Assembly: GCA_037074615.1 (NCBI GenBank)
Contig: CM073518.1
Span: 9,486,001-9,550,000 of the forward strand
Reading direction: 5' to 3'
Source of the DNA: Leucaena leucocephala
Lineage: Eukaryota > Streptophyta > Magnoliopsida > Fabales > Fabaceae
Length of the DNA stretch: 64,000 bases
Shown: piece after piece, positions 23,129-35,007 of the stretch
How the letters are laid out: each line of letters begins with the position of its first letter
Position numbering within the stretch: position 1 is the stretch's first letter
The notes under the pieces: model-generated
Told to the model about the DNA's origin: nothing
Databases searched by the model: none
What the model saw: only the letters and a program-made list of their open reading frames with translations
Translations under genes and position numbers: made by a program

Positions 23129-23730
23129 AGGTCTAACTGCGACCTCGGGATCTAACTGCGATCAACCGTCAGCCTCTTCAGAATCCAACTGCGACTCTGG
23201 AACTGTTAGGATCTAACTGCGACCCTAGAGCCATGCTAGGATCTAACTGCGACCCTCCAGAATCTAACTGCGATTCTGTATATCTCCCGAAGATCTTAAA
23301 CCAACAGACTAAGTTATAGGGTTCACTGCTTCTACTTGTTGATAACGCAATAAAAATTTAAAAATATTATGTTCAGTAGACCATATTATTTCCCAAGACT
23401 TTACTTATTTCCTCTCTTACTCAGGAGTTCCTTCTCATCTTTCTTACCTTACTGTGGCTTACCATGCCTTATGCAATCATGGTTTAACCACCTGCCATTG
23501 CATTATGCTGCTATGGCCTCATCATAACTTCTCATGTAAATCTGTGCTCTAACTACGAGCCATTTGAAAACTATGCTCTAACTGCGAGCAGACTGCATCA
23601 GATCCAACTCTTATCTGAAGAGTGATCTGTACTCATCTGAATCTAGTCTCTATCTGAGAGTCATCTGTTTCAAATCTAACTCTTTCTGTATACCATTCAT
23701 TTCGATAGAAATGGCTCTGAGTACTGCATT
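23129..23730 (-). repeat. Hairpin comb with conserved GCAGTTA loops (minus-strand element)
   Basis: In plus-strand coordinates the stem pairs are 23129-23133/23141-23145 (AGGTC), 23149-23152/23160-23163 (GATC), 23179-23185/23193-23199 (CAGAATC, one mismatch), 23208-23213/23221-23226 and 23238-23243/23251-23256 (AGGATC, one mismatch each) and 23258-23264/23272-23278 (CAGAATC, perfect). Further pairs are 23546-23549/23557-23560 (GCTC) and 23574-23578/23586-23590 (TGCTC). Loops read TAACTGC or a one-base variant (CAACTGC, TAACTAC), which is GCAGTTA or close on the sense strand. At 23599-23629 a compound hairpin pairs CAGATC plus ACTCTT with AAGAGT plus GATCTG around the loop ATCTG. Confidence 0.85.
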
Positions 23731-24650
23731 CGTAAGCCTATAGAAAAACCTGAATCACCCCAATCATAAATCATATCAGAATATCATATCATAACTTATC
23801 GTCCCATAAACTGAGACTATCTATCATCCTCAATACATTCCTTATTACATATCATATGGTATGGGAGCAACATAATTTTCTCATAACTTCCTCACCATAT
23901 ATACTCTAATGGGAGCATTCATTATGGCATACTCTAACATGCATGTCATTATATGACAACTGGAAGGAGATGCAACTATTTATCATCATAATTTGCTCAA
24001 CCATCCTTCAGACATTGTAATAAACTAAGTAAACCTCAAAACATATTTTCTTTATCATATTGCCTATCATATCCTGATCATTTATCCTGAAACATCTATC
24101 TATTTCACTTAGGCTGCCATGCTACCTTCTTATCAAGGTATAGACTCGACCCTTCTATCGAATAGGGGAGTTACTTTATCTTTAGAACCGTGGCTATCTT
24201 TCTTTTTCTAATCTTGCTTACAGCTACCGCTCTATTGAACTTCTGTGACTACCTGAGAAAACCTTTTCTTTATAACACGAAATTCAACCCATTAACTGAC
24301 TTCTTAGTCATTCAACTCTTATTGCTGATGCGGATGAACTCGGCTACATATTTCATCAAAGGGTTCCTCTTTCTCTTTTTAACCCTTAGCCTCACACTCA
24401 TCTCTATTTAACTGAGAGGAATATTTTTCATAATCTTACTCAAGAATTACTTCTCAGGTGAGCGAAACAGTCTCCATTTCTCTGGAGTAACATTGGTGTC
24501 TTTCTACTATCTCTTAACTCTTTCCGCGTGTATACATCAGTCTCAGTCTACTCTTGACTGGACTATGGTTCCTTCCTGGTCTTTTTCTTGATCCTGACTA
24601 ACTTAGATCATATAAATCTCATTCATCATCTAGCACTATTACTTATGTTC

Positions 24651-25034
24651 TCTAACAGCCCAGCACCCTTCCACATAGATATTGTCCACTTTTCCCTTAA
24701 GCAGCCCTGAGGCCACACGAGAGCACGGTTTTGTTCTCCAGGCACATGAGGACTTTAACCCCTTAGGCACCCAAAAATGCATCCTCTGGGTATCAGAGCT
24801 ACGCAGCAGAAGATATTGTCCCCTCTCCCCTTAAGCAGGCACCTCTGGGCCCAAACGAGGTCAAAGTTTTGTTTTCCAGCACTGCCTGCCTACCACTCGT
24901 GCCTGCCTACCCCCACTGGGGCGCTTGGTGACTAGGGCGCTTGGTGAGTATTGGAAACGCGTCCATGAGGGAGAGGTATCCACACCCTTATAAGGCATGC
25001 GTCGTTCACCTCCCCAACCGATGTGGGACTAATA
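24651..25034 (+). mobile_element. TRIM/SMART-like small LTR element fragment
   Basis: The block runs from TAACAGCCCAGCACC to CCAACCGATGTGGGACTAATA. It contains AGAGGTATCCACACCC and TTATAAGG, the hallmark of a widespread plant small-LTR repeat whose other strand begins near TAGTCCCACATCGG. An internal duplication (GATATTGTCC at about 24680 and 24813) and a GGTATCAGAGCT primer-site-like string near 24789 suggest a collapsed two-LTR structure. No target duplication was found. The family name is from memory of the motif only. Confidence 0.5.
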
Positions 25035-25337
25035 TCCTATTTTAGGGACTTTAACTTTCGAGAACTTGAAGCCATATGTTAGGCTCATTTCTTGCGCAAG
25101 CCTTATCCTAACTTTTGATTCTTTTGTTCATAAAAGACTAACTGAACAAAGTCTTTCCAAATGTAGATCTACTCTTGATAGTCACATAGAGGATCTACTT
25201 CTGAACATCATCTTAGACTAGCATGTATCTCTATTTCTCATACTGTTCAGCTTGCCTACATCATGTGCTAAACCTCTAACTGATAACCTTCAGTGAGGCT
25301 GGCATCTTCATCCTTCATCAGGTCCCTACGTATCTTC

Positions 25338-25443
25338 ATCGTGACCTGAGTATGAACTAGGTGCAACGCATCCATGAACTTTAGTTGTGACCATCTCATT
25401 CTACTTGTCATGACTGGACAGCTCTACATTCTTTAGTCACGAC
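25338..25443 (-). repeat. Decayed GTCGCGAC box cluster in minus-strand gypsy internal region
   Basis: Boxes are ATCGTGAC (25338), GTTGTGAC (25384), GTCATGAC (25407) and GTCACGAC (25436). All but the first-base change are CpG-type transitions from GTCGCGAC. It appears to be the counterpart of the better preserved cluster at 57127-57259. Confidence 0.65.
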
Positions 25444-25862
25444 CTCGGGTCACCTTTCATCATGGCCTAACCTCTCGAGGACTTCTAGCTATATCCCAAA
25501 CTGCTTTACATCCAACCTGGATCTAACTTGCTTTAAACATTCCCTTATAATGTTCTTGTCCAGTCTTTACTCTAGTAATGGCCGATCCTTACACATCAGT
25601 TGTGAACCATTTGCAAAAGCTCACTTATCTTTACATGCCACGTAGGGTATATGGCAATATCTGGCTTATGGCCATCTCATATCATGCTACTAACATGAAA
25701 ACTTAATCCAGGTCAATGCCCTCTATCACATCTCTATTTATTATCCTTGCTACGGCGTTGAGGAACTGCAGCTAAACTGACTGCTCTTGATTTCTACTTC
25801 CTTCCATCCCTTAACCTAAACTAAGTAGTTCACTTCCCACAGCCTTTCTTGAGACTAGTATA

Positions 25863-27771
25863 TGTTGGAAATTGTGCCCTAGGGGCCAATCATTGTATCA
25901 GGTTATCACATTATTTGCATGTTTACTGTGATGACCATCCTTGGATAACTCATGATTTTATCCTAAATGTCCCTGGTCGGTCATCTATGCGGGAGCAGAG
26001 ATGAAATAAGACCAGTATGACTTTGAAGATATATAGAGATATAAATCAAAGTCATAAGCACATGTAAGAGTACAGGGTGTTGGATCGACCCGCTATGAGA
26101 GAGCTGCATGGGTCAAGTCATAAGCTCCTCTCATATACAAGCCATGTCACTATGCCCTCTGACCTGAGATCATCATGGATTCCTACATGACAAACGCTCA
26201 GCTTTGACCTAGTCAAAAGTCACTTTTGACCGAGTGATCATAAAGGCTATGCTCGGGCTTAGTGGTTTTTCATGCGGAGGAATGTGAATGGTCAAGATGG
26301 AATTTGTCCCTCACATTCGTAGAGAGATATTACTGGGCCCCTCGATGAGTGAGTCTGAGAAATGTATGGCCATACTGGAATGGAAGGGTAGTTCCATTTC
26401 TATATTCAGACTACTCAGGGATCGAGAAAGTAACGGTCAGGAACAGGAGGATGACGTTCACCATGCCTCATCCTTGACCGAAATATCGTGTGACAAAAGG
26501 GACGTGATATGGTTGTATGAAAGGTTACATCGTTTATCGATCCTCATATGTTTTGGGTAGTCGTAATGCCTTGCTAGAGACCGCTTACGACTTGTGGGTC
26601 AGTATAGTAACTGGGCCACTGCCAACTTCATATGGGCCTACAGGGTCGCACACAAAACAGCCCAATGCGAGCTATGATGTCCAGATTCATTGAATCTAAG
26701 AGATGTCTAAATTCAATGAATAATCTAGGGTGGATATATATTATATATATATAAATTAGTTTATATATATATTATATATATAATATAAGAGATATTTGTA
26801 AGATTTAATTTATAAGGATAAATTAAATCTCTATCATTTTTGAATTTGAATTTAAATGGATATGATCTATTTGAATTTGAAATTCAAATTGATAAGATAT
26901 CTCAAATTTGATTTATGAGAATAAATCAAATATAATTCTGTCTTATCTTTATTTTAAATTAAATAAATAGGTGAATTAAATCTGTGGGACGGATTTAATA
27001 TAAACCATATTTATTTAATTAGTTTCTTATTAAATTATGCAATATATGATATTGTATTAATTCAGAATTAATATAAGATTAATTCTGAAGCCCGGCCCTA
27101 TTAGAAGCCCGATAGCTTCCTATATATTTGACATTAGGAGCTAGGGTTCTACACACAATATAGATCTCTTCACACACATTCAGTCGTGAGAAAAGGGGGC
27201 AGGGAGAGTGCAAAAGGTTTACACATAAGAAACTGCCGAGATAGAGAGGGTGAGGACGGAATCTCTAGAAAGCCCTAGAGGGACAAGAGGCGCTAGCACG
27301 TCGTTCGCGATTGGAACGCTGTTCGTGTGGATACCGGTAGAGGAAGCCGATCTGAGCTGTCGACTTCTACGATACGACCAGACACGAAGCAAGGTCGCGA
27401 CCAGAACACGCTGAGGTCGTGACCAAACGGGCATCTGAACGTCAGAAATCCGAAAAGAGGAGACAGGTCGCGACGTGAAGTTGAAGAGGTCGCGACTAAA
27501 AGCTCCAGAGGCGACAGGTCGCGACTAGAAGCAGAGTAGGTCGCGACTACAAACTCCAGAGGCTACAGGTCGCGACTAGAAGCTGAGGAGGTCGCGACTG
27601 AAAGTTCCGGAGGCGAGGAGTCGCGACTAGTGGACACTGAGGTCGCGACCAAAGCTTGAAACCGAAGGTAACACTTCTTTCTCCTTGACTTAAACACATT
27701 CGGTAGATCCTGGCTGGGAATGGAAAAATTTTTAAAGTTAATTTCCGCTGCGTGTCTTCCAATTCCCTTCA
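25863..27771 (+). mobile_element. Copia solo LTR, copy C (1909 bp), TSD GTATA
   Basis: It runs from TGTTGGAAATTG to AATTCCCTTCA with the perfect duplication GTATA at 25858-25862 and 27772-27776. It is close in sequence to copy A. The box array at 27393-27650 has ten boxes, one fewer than copies A and D. The U3 hairpins are conserved. Confidence 0.94.
27393..27650 (+). repeat. GTCGCGAC box array, copia LTR copy C (10 boxes)
   Basis: Nine exact GTCGCGAC boxes and one GTCGTGAC, with the same 22/29-bp spacing as copy A. The difference in box number points to slippage or unequal exchange inside the array. Confidence 0.9.
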
Positions 27772-28440
27772 GTATAGTCACATTGTCTGTCTTTCATAAA
27801 GAAGGTTGGGGTGGATTAGGGCTAGGAACATCCCTTTAATCTTTATCTATAACCTCATATATTCTTGGACTGGGACAATAGGAAGGGATGTCACAGATTG
27901 TAACTGGATCTTAGGCTACTCATATTAAACTTATCCTCAAACTCTAGTAGAGGAGGAATAATATCTGGCCTACCTATAATTCAGTATCAGTTCTCAGCTT
28001 CCTCAGCCGTAATCTGTCCTCTTATCGAAGGAAGAGAGCTTACATCAGGGTTAGAGAGCACTCTATCAAACTCATCCTGTACATAATTACTAGACCCATT
28101 ATTATCTAGTGCAACATTATCTGGTGCATACACAACATCTGACTGAATTTCTCATAATCTCCAGACTGTAAATTTGAGTCTATAAAAATATGCATGGGGT
28201 ACCTTACTATAAACTTTCCTGATTGAGTCCCTTATGCTGTCATCTGAACTCTCTTCACTACCTGAAGAGTCAAAGTCTAGGTGTACCTCATCTTTATACA
28301 GCATTACAGGTTGGGGGTCTCACTGATTAACTGATGTTTCAAGCTTAACTTTATGAATCCCCATGTCTACTACTGCAACATTTGCTCTGTGTTCTGTCAT
28401 TGCGACCAAAAGTCTTCTTTCATCGTGACTTATGACTTAA
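27772..28440 (-). pseudogene. Gag N-terminus joined to an unrecognised acidic reading frame
   Basis: On the minus strand, sequence below the primer site matches the gag start of the 52770-63752 element up to the AGTCACGATGA at about 28420. Beyond that the two diverge. One frame from 28424 to 27987 (146 codons) has only two internal stops, at 28322-28320 and 28154-28152. It encodes an acidic segment including LDFDSSGSEESSDDSIRDSI and NVALDNNGSSNYVQDEFDRV. I do not recognise it as gag, protease or any known domain. It continues less cleanly to 27772, where a copia LTR interrupts. It could be a diverged gag variant, a captured host fragment or chance. Confidence 0.5.
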
Positions 28441-28967
28441 CTTATCGCAACTTGGACATCTGGCATCCTTACTGTAGTATCTGGTCACAACATGATACTT
28501 CGAGCTACTTTTATAGCTTCCTTAGTCATAAACTGATAAGCTTCTGTCTCTATTCATAGAGGAAATTGCTTCTTAAACATTATTCTGCTTAGTCCACCAC
28601 ATTGTTTTAATAAACATGAGACCTCAGCTATATTGACTGACTAAGATTAGCCCATCGTAATTATATCTTTCGTAAGACTGTAAAGCTCGGGGTAGAGTAT
28701 CATTCATCCGGGTGTCACTATTTTCTGTCTAAACCTTTCCAAGTAGTGAACACCATTCCTATATCATACTCTAGGGAGAGAACCATTCAAATTTCTCATT
28801 TGTCTAAGGGATCAGTCTAACTAAACAAGAGCATCACTGAGCCAGAACCTTCTGTTCTGTGCCAGAATCTTATGCTCTGAGCCATAACCCTTTATTCTGT
28901 GCTAACTTTATTCTGTACTAACGCTAGAAATCATTTGTTCAGAGCATTTCCTAAGCTAGAATCCTTT

Positions 28968-28979
28968 GCTCTGATACCA
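28968..28979 (-). other. Primer-binding site of the minus-strand gypsy element
   Basis: On the minus strand TGGTATCAGAGC lies three bases after the LTR end. It is complementary to the 3' end of plant initiator tRNA-Met. The same site is at 55576-55587 in the related element. Confidence 0.9.
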
Positions 28980-31265
28980 AAATAAAATATCCTTCTTTAT
29001 ATCTCTCAGAGTACTCTTGCTATAGCACTCTCAACTGGACTATATCTCTCTTGCCGGAAATTTTGGAAGAAAATAATTATATTGATTCGGTAATTCCCCA
29101 TGAGAACTACCATTCTACGTAAGTACCCAGGAAAGACTGGATAAACTGGCTAGGTCCACTTACTTCTAGCCTCCTTAGACAGCACCTACGTACACAGTAC
29201 TCTACCAGCACAACGGCATTTTTCTAGTACACATCTTTAAATCTTAACCTTAAATCTTGACCTTAACCTTAACCTTACAGATACTCAATTGGAATTATCT
29301 TAGATCATTGGAATACCTCTTAAACTTAAAAATATTAATTTCCAAGAGTTGGGCTTACGGGTACTGTTCACTGTCACTATTTACTGGGTAATTCCAGATT
29401 ATAGCCTGAACTTTGAAAAATTCATAATCAAATCTAGAAAAATCGTTTTGAGGTGAATCCAATTTATAATGAAAGATATTTCATTCAAACTTGATAGAAA
29501 AATATCAAAATGAGGTTTCCTTCTCCAGATCAAATCAGTTTATTCGTTGAACTTTACTGTTCATTTGGTAAATTTGGAAGTTCCAGTTTCTTTGCCCCAT
29601 TTTCAAAAATTCATTTCTCCTTGTATACTTATCCAATTGAGTCGAATTACCTATGGATTTAAATCTCAGAATGTGTAATTTAATCTCATAAAATTTAGTG
29701 GAAAAACTCATTCATTTACTATATGAAATTAGCGCATGAATCTCACTGCCTCTGAGTAGTCGTATTATCTTATTCCAGATTTTAACTCCCGACTTTGAAA
29801 AATCATAACAATTCGAGTTCTTAACCAAATGAGGCTTTCTTGATGTCCAATTAAATATCTGGATCTTATATATGTTCATGAAAAATTTCACGTGAAACCG
29901 AATAGAATAAGTTACTCAAACTATCACTGGAAATGATCTGCCTCAGCTCGGATCCAGTGAGTAAATTCATTATACATACCAATATATCATCATCTAAGTT
30001 AAAGTCATGCTTTTCAAGTCATACACCATTCATACATCCACAATTACCTCCTTCCTTGTGATATTCCAGCACCTAGATCATGGTTATGGGGGGTGAGGTT
30101 CGGGGGAATCTCAGTAGCAAACAATACCAAACAATGCATGTATTAATGTAAAGACTTGTGCTTGCTTGTGAAAGTGTTATCATAGTGTGATGAGCATGCT
30201 TCCATGTATCATATGAAATACAATTGGCCAAAGAAAACATAAAATAATAGAGCTTCAATCATCTACCATATACACACAATTCAACCAAGCCATAGCACAA
30301 TCCAGCATACATTACATACATACAAGTTTAGGGTAAGTCCACTACCTTGGATTTAAGCTTCTTTCTTATGCTTGCACTTGCTTCCCAAGCTTTCCAATCA
30401 TGAAGCTTTTTGGTCAATCATTCCCCAACACCTTCTTAGAAGTTTCAAGGTCCTAAACACATTCATATACATTACATAATCCATTAGGACCATGAACTCA
30501 AATACTACTCAAGACTACCTCTCTTGAACCTTTAACTTGCTTTAACTAACATAACTTTCTTTAATCTTTGCCAATTAACTTGGCCTTTGAACCAATTGAT
30601 GTATTGACCTTACCCTACACAATTTCACCTTTTGAATCCATTTACGAACTCAAAATAACCAAATTCTAGCAACAATACACTGTTCTGCACAGATTTGGAA
30701 AAGCATACATAAATCTTCCAAAAATTCTCATTTTGATTCCAATTCTTCCCATACTTGTTCCTCCACTTTTTCCCCACACAAAATCTCATTTTAAGACCAT
30801 TGGAAGCATCAAAATCATGAAATTCAAATCACTGTTCACGTGAGTGAACAGTACCGTGAGGAATTTTCAACATTATAACCTTTAATTCCAATGGTTTCCA
30901 AGGTTCAAAACCTTTCCAATCCTACACAAAATCATCATATAAACTCAATGGAAGCATTAAATCATTGAAATTCCATTTCCTTCTATCATGAACAGTGCAT
31001 GAACAGTGCAAACCGAAATGGTAAAGTCAAGAGCATCAACTTATTTCACAACCAAGCATGTAACTAGTTTAAACTTGTCTTAACTATCTATGACTTAAAA
31101 CTCATATTCCTTTCACATATACACAAAATTTCCAGCAGCATCTCCCCAAGATTTAAGCCTAAAAAATACTTAAACTCAAGCACAAACCATAAGAACAAAA
31201 GGTAGAAGCAAGGAGACAACTTACCTTACTTGCTCCTTCAAGACCCTTTCTTCTTCCTTGCTTTC

Positions 31266-34036
31266 TGAAACATCCTCCCTTAGACTCCTTAGAGTACACT
31301 TGCGGAAGCAACATTAGCTTGATTATATCTTAACTTAAGCCCAGAAATTCAAAATTTTACTCTTAAGTTCCTTATTCTGAACCTTTAATTTGAGAACTGA
31401 TTAATCTCATTCTACACATCCAAACAAGGCTTATTACCTATCCACGTAATGCCCCAGATGTGTACGACTGGCCTGCCAAATTTCATAGCCAAACTCCTCC
31501 GTTTACTAGGTCAAACTGAGGTCAAACCACTGCTACCTCAGGACCTTCGAATTTCTCTTTTAATTCATCACTCACAAATTGAACATGCCAAACAATACTT
31601 ATCATTGAACAACATAATTTCATACAGCATGGCATACACAACAAGACATATACATAATCTTGCTATCTCTATTACATCTCTTTCTGCCTAAACTCCGGCA
31701 GCATAACCGCTAGGTTTCATCTGTACAAAGAACTGAATTGTACTGATTCGGTAATCCCCTCATGAGAACTACCATTCTACATAGTACCCAGGAAAGACTA
31801 GATGAACCGGCTAGGTCCACTCACTTCTAGCCTCCTTAGACAGCACTATGTACACAGTACTTATCATATACTGATGTTCAGTCTTTACTTCGGCAGCATA
31901 ACGGCGTCTCATAGGATTCTCAAAATCCACTTCAGCATAACCTCCCTGTAATGGATTATGGATGGGGATGAGATTCGGGGGAATCTCAGTAGCAACAATC
32001 ATAACAATATATGTAATGCAGTGTGATAGTGCTTGCTTGTGATTGTGTACAGATAAGTATGCTGCGTGCTTCCATACACAATAACATATGATCATAGCAT
32101 TGCAGTAGAGCTTCAAGCATAACATATAAGACAACAATCCAACCAAACAATAGCACAACAAATCACAAAGCCATTACATAAAAGCTAGGATTAGTTACTA
32201 CCTCAAAGGCTTAGCAGAGCTCTACTATCTCTATTCTGCTTCCAGCTCCGCTAGAACTTCCTTTCTTCTTTCTTCCTCTCACTTTCTCTCTCTAGCACCT
32301 CTTCCTCTCTCTAAAAGGCTCAAAACCGTGGGATGCATGAAATGGGAGGGGGAGGGGGTATTTATAGTTTCCTTCAATGGCATACCTGTAATTTTGAAGC
32401 CATATGAACTTGTGGTCCTGGTTTTTCCTGGATTTTCCTATTTTTCTTTATTCCTTTTTACTACATCATGCATGACATCATCCAGGACACCTCACCGGGA
32501 CACCTCATCGCCACATTCTTCACATGTCACAATTCCTGGACACCTCATCAGCTGACTCAGCAGTTCAGTCCAATCCAGTACCGGTCCAGAGTCTTGCACC
32601 GTAATACGTGTCCTCAACTTTTCTTCTGCCTCTAAGATTGCGCCATGTGGCACCTGGAAGGGACCTTTCACGCCTTCCAATGCTATCCAGATAAGTCCCA
32701 GACTTATCTGATCACTTCCTAAGTTCTCGTGCCAACCGAGTAACTTTACTTTACTGAAAAGTCATTAAATCATTATTTTAATGTAACTTTTCCCCCTGAA
32801 TCACTGGGCCTGCGTTTTTGGGCCTGGGAATATCATCTTGGGTCTCTGATCCAGCCCAAGTACTCTGATGGCACGATTTCCAAGAAATACCCCTTGGCTA
32901 ATTACCAAAATGCCCTTAGTCTCTCTTTCTTTACTTTATTAGGTCTAGGGGTATTATTGTCTTTTCCCATCTTACCAGAGTATTCTTTGACCCTGGTCAA
33001 CTATCCAGATAACTTCCCTGGACTGTCTAACCTTAGGAAAATGACCAAAATACCCTTTACTCATTCTTCAGCTGTTCTATAACGTAGGGGCATTTTCGTC
33101 ATTTCGCACCTTTTTCCCGGACACCGGCCCCTTTTACCACTGGACTGATCTAATGGGCCTGGGCCTTCCCTGGTGTCACTAAATACCTTAGAAACACTAT
33201 ACGCCCCCTGGCCACAGTCCGATCATCCCTATCGGGACTGCTTTTCCTTTACCGATTATAACTGTAAATTCCCATCTTCCGGAATTTTTACAGAAAAATC
33301 AGGACCTCAAATCAAAATTCCGTGACTCCTCATTCAACCCGGAATCCTTTTCTCTATCTCCCGATATTTTTAGATATTTTATCCGGACCGGGCTGTTTTG
33401 GCCTGAAAAAGCGCTCCCGCGCACACTTTTCCAAAATGACCATTTTACCCCTGGTCATATTTCTAATTCTTTCATACACATAGAGACCTCATATGCACAT
33501 TTCACAGTTCAGTGAAATGATTAACATAATTTTCTCTATTTTCTGGCAAAATATGGTACTCATCGGCTACCAGCCCGATCTTTCCCAAAATTATAATTTT
33601 GCCCCTGCATTCTCTTTCTGGCATCTATTCTCATCTTCTTATCCTTCATCTTAAGTTCTAGAAATTCTCTTTCAATAACTCATCCCTTAAACTCTTCGGG
33701 AGTCATCATTAATTGAAAAGCTCGACAACCCGCCCATATCAGGTTATCTTACACAGGAGCCAGCCCATATCAAGCTTCCTGCAGAATTCCTAGGCTTAAG
33801 ACTTAGGATATTCCTCACATTCCTCATTTTGAACCTAGGCGAACTGTCCCGATTCTGTAGGTTAAAGACTTAACTCATCTTTACATCCTAAAGGACTTAG
33901 CTCATCCCTCGGATCCTACAAAATACAGGTAAGTGATCCGCCCATATCAGATTACTACCCTGGGACTACGGGTTTAGCAGCCTGCCCATATCAGACTACT
34001 TCCCAGTTCTCCTAGACCAAAAATCGGGATGTTACA
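31266..34036 (-). mobile_element. Gypsy solo LTR, minus strand (2771 bp), TSD CTTTC
   Basis: On the minus strand it runs from TGTAACATCCCGATTTTTGG at 34036 to GGGAGGATGTTTCA at 31266, with the perfect duplication CTTTC at 31261-31265 and 34037-34041. Its middle resembles the LTRs at 18973 and 60152, but both ends differ. TATTTATA is at 32359-32366. Four copies of TGATATGGGC (sense strand) lie in the first 300 bp. Confidence 0.92.
33732..33993 (-). promoter_or_regulatory. Four TGATATGGGC repeats in U3 of the 31266-34036 LTR
   Basis: The plus-strand string GCCCATATCA occurs at 33732-33741, 33763-33772, 33940-33949 and 33984-33993, followed by varying bases. The repeated decamer in U3 could be a protein-binding motif, but this is inference from repetition only. 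Confidence 0.5.
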
Positions 34037-34276
34037 CTTTCTTCCACTTTCTTTCTCTAGAACTCACTTCTCTTTCTAAAGGAGCTCTTGGGTGTGAAGA
34101 ATGAATGGAAAGCGGGGGTATTTATAGCAAAAGTCATGTGCCATTTGAAGGCCAAGATCACCTTGGGAACTATTTGATCTAATGGTTAAAGGTTTGATCT
34201 TGGAATATCTTTTCACTTTTCACTCATGACCTTACCACCATGACATCACTAGCATGGCCTCCCTTGGTACACCTTA

Positions 34277-35007
34277 CCACTTTTCCCCCACACAAAATCT
34301 CATTTTAAGACCATTGGAAGCATCAAAATCATGAAATTCAAATCACTGTTCACGTGAGTGAACAGTACCGTGAGGAATTTTCAACATTATAACCTTTAAT
34401 TCCAATGGTTTCCAAGGTTCAAAACCTTTCCAATCCTACACAAAATCATCATATAAACTCAATGGAAGCATTAAATCATTGAAATTCCATTTCCTTCTAT
34501 CATGAACAGTGCAAACCGAAATGGTAAAGTCAAGAACATCAACATATTTCACAACCAAGCATGTAACTAACTTGTTTAAACTTGTCTTAACTATCTATGA
34601 CTTAAAACTCATATTCCTTTCACATATACACAAAAATTCCAGCAGCATCTCCCCAAGATTTAAGCCTCAAAAATACTTAAACTCAAGCACAAACCATAAG
34701 AACAAAAGGTAGAAGCAAGGAGACAACTTACCTTACTTGCTCCTTCAAGACCCTTGCTTCTTCCTTGCTTTCTTCCACTTTCTTTCTCTAGAACTCACTT
34801 CTATTTCTAAAGGAGCTCTTGGGTGTGAAGAATGAATGAAAAGCGGGGGTATTTATAGCAAAAGTCATGTGCCATTTGAAGGCCAAGATCACCTTGGGAA
34901 CTATTTGATCTAATGGTTAAAGGTTTGATCTTGGAATATCTTTTCACTTTTCACTCATGACCTTACCACCATGACATCACTAGCATGGCCTCCCTTAGTA
35001 CACCTAA
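34277..35007 (-). repeat. Second copy of a ~735-bp tandem duplication inside the 5' LTR
   Basis: The segment from CCACTTTTCCCCC to about TAGTACACCT repeats sequence already present at 30763-31265 plus 34037-34276. This copy matches the 3' LTR almost base for base; the first copy carries several private differences. The LTR promoter is therefore duplicated. Confidence 0.85.

Larger units (their letters stand above)
22606..25862 (-). other. Internal region of the minus-strand gypsy element (non-coding)
   Basis: No RT, integrase or protease was recognised on either strand. The region carries the hairpin comb (23129-23730), a TRIM-like insertion (24651-25034) and a decayed GTCGCGAC cluster (25338-25443). 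On the minus strand the hairpin part is collinear with 58380-58866 of the related plus-strand element. Confidence 0.6.

Noticed and set aside
24783..24803. GGTATCAGAGCT as a gypsy primer site with its own LTR
   Set aside because: No gypsy LTR end precedes it. It fits better inside the TRIM-like block.
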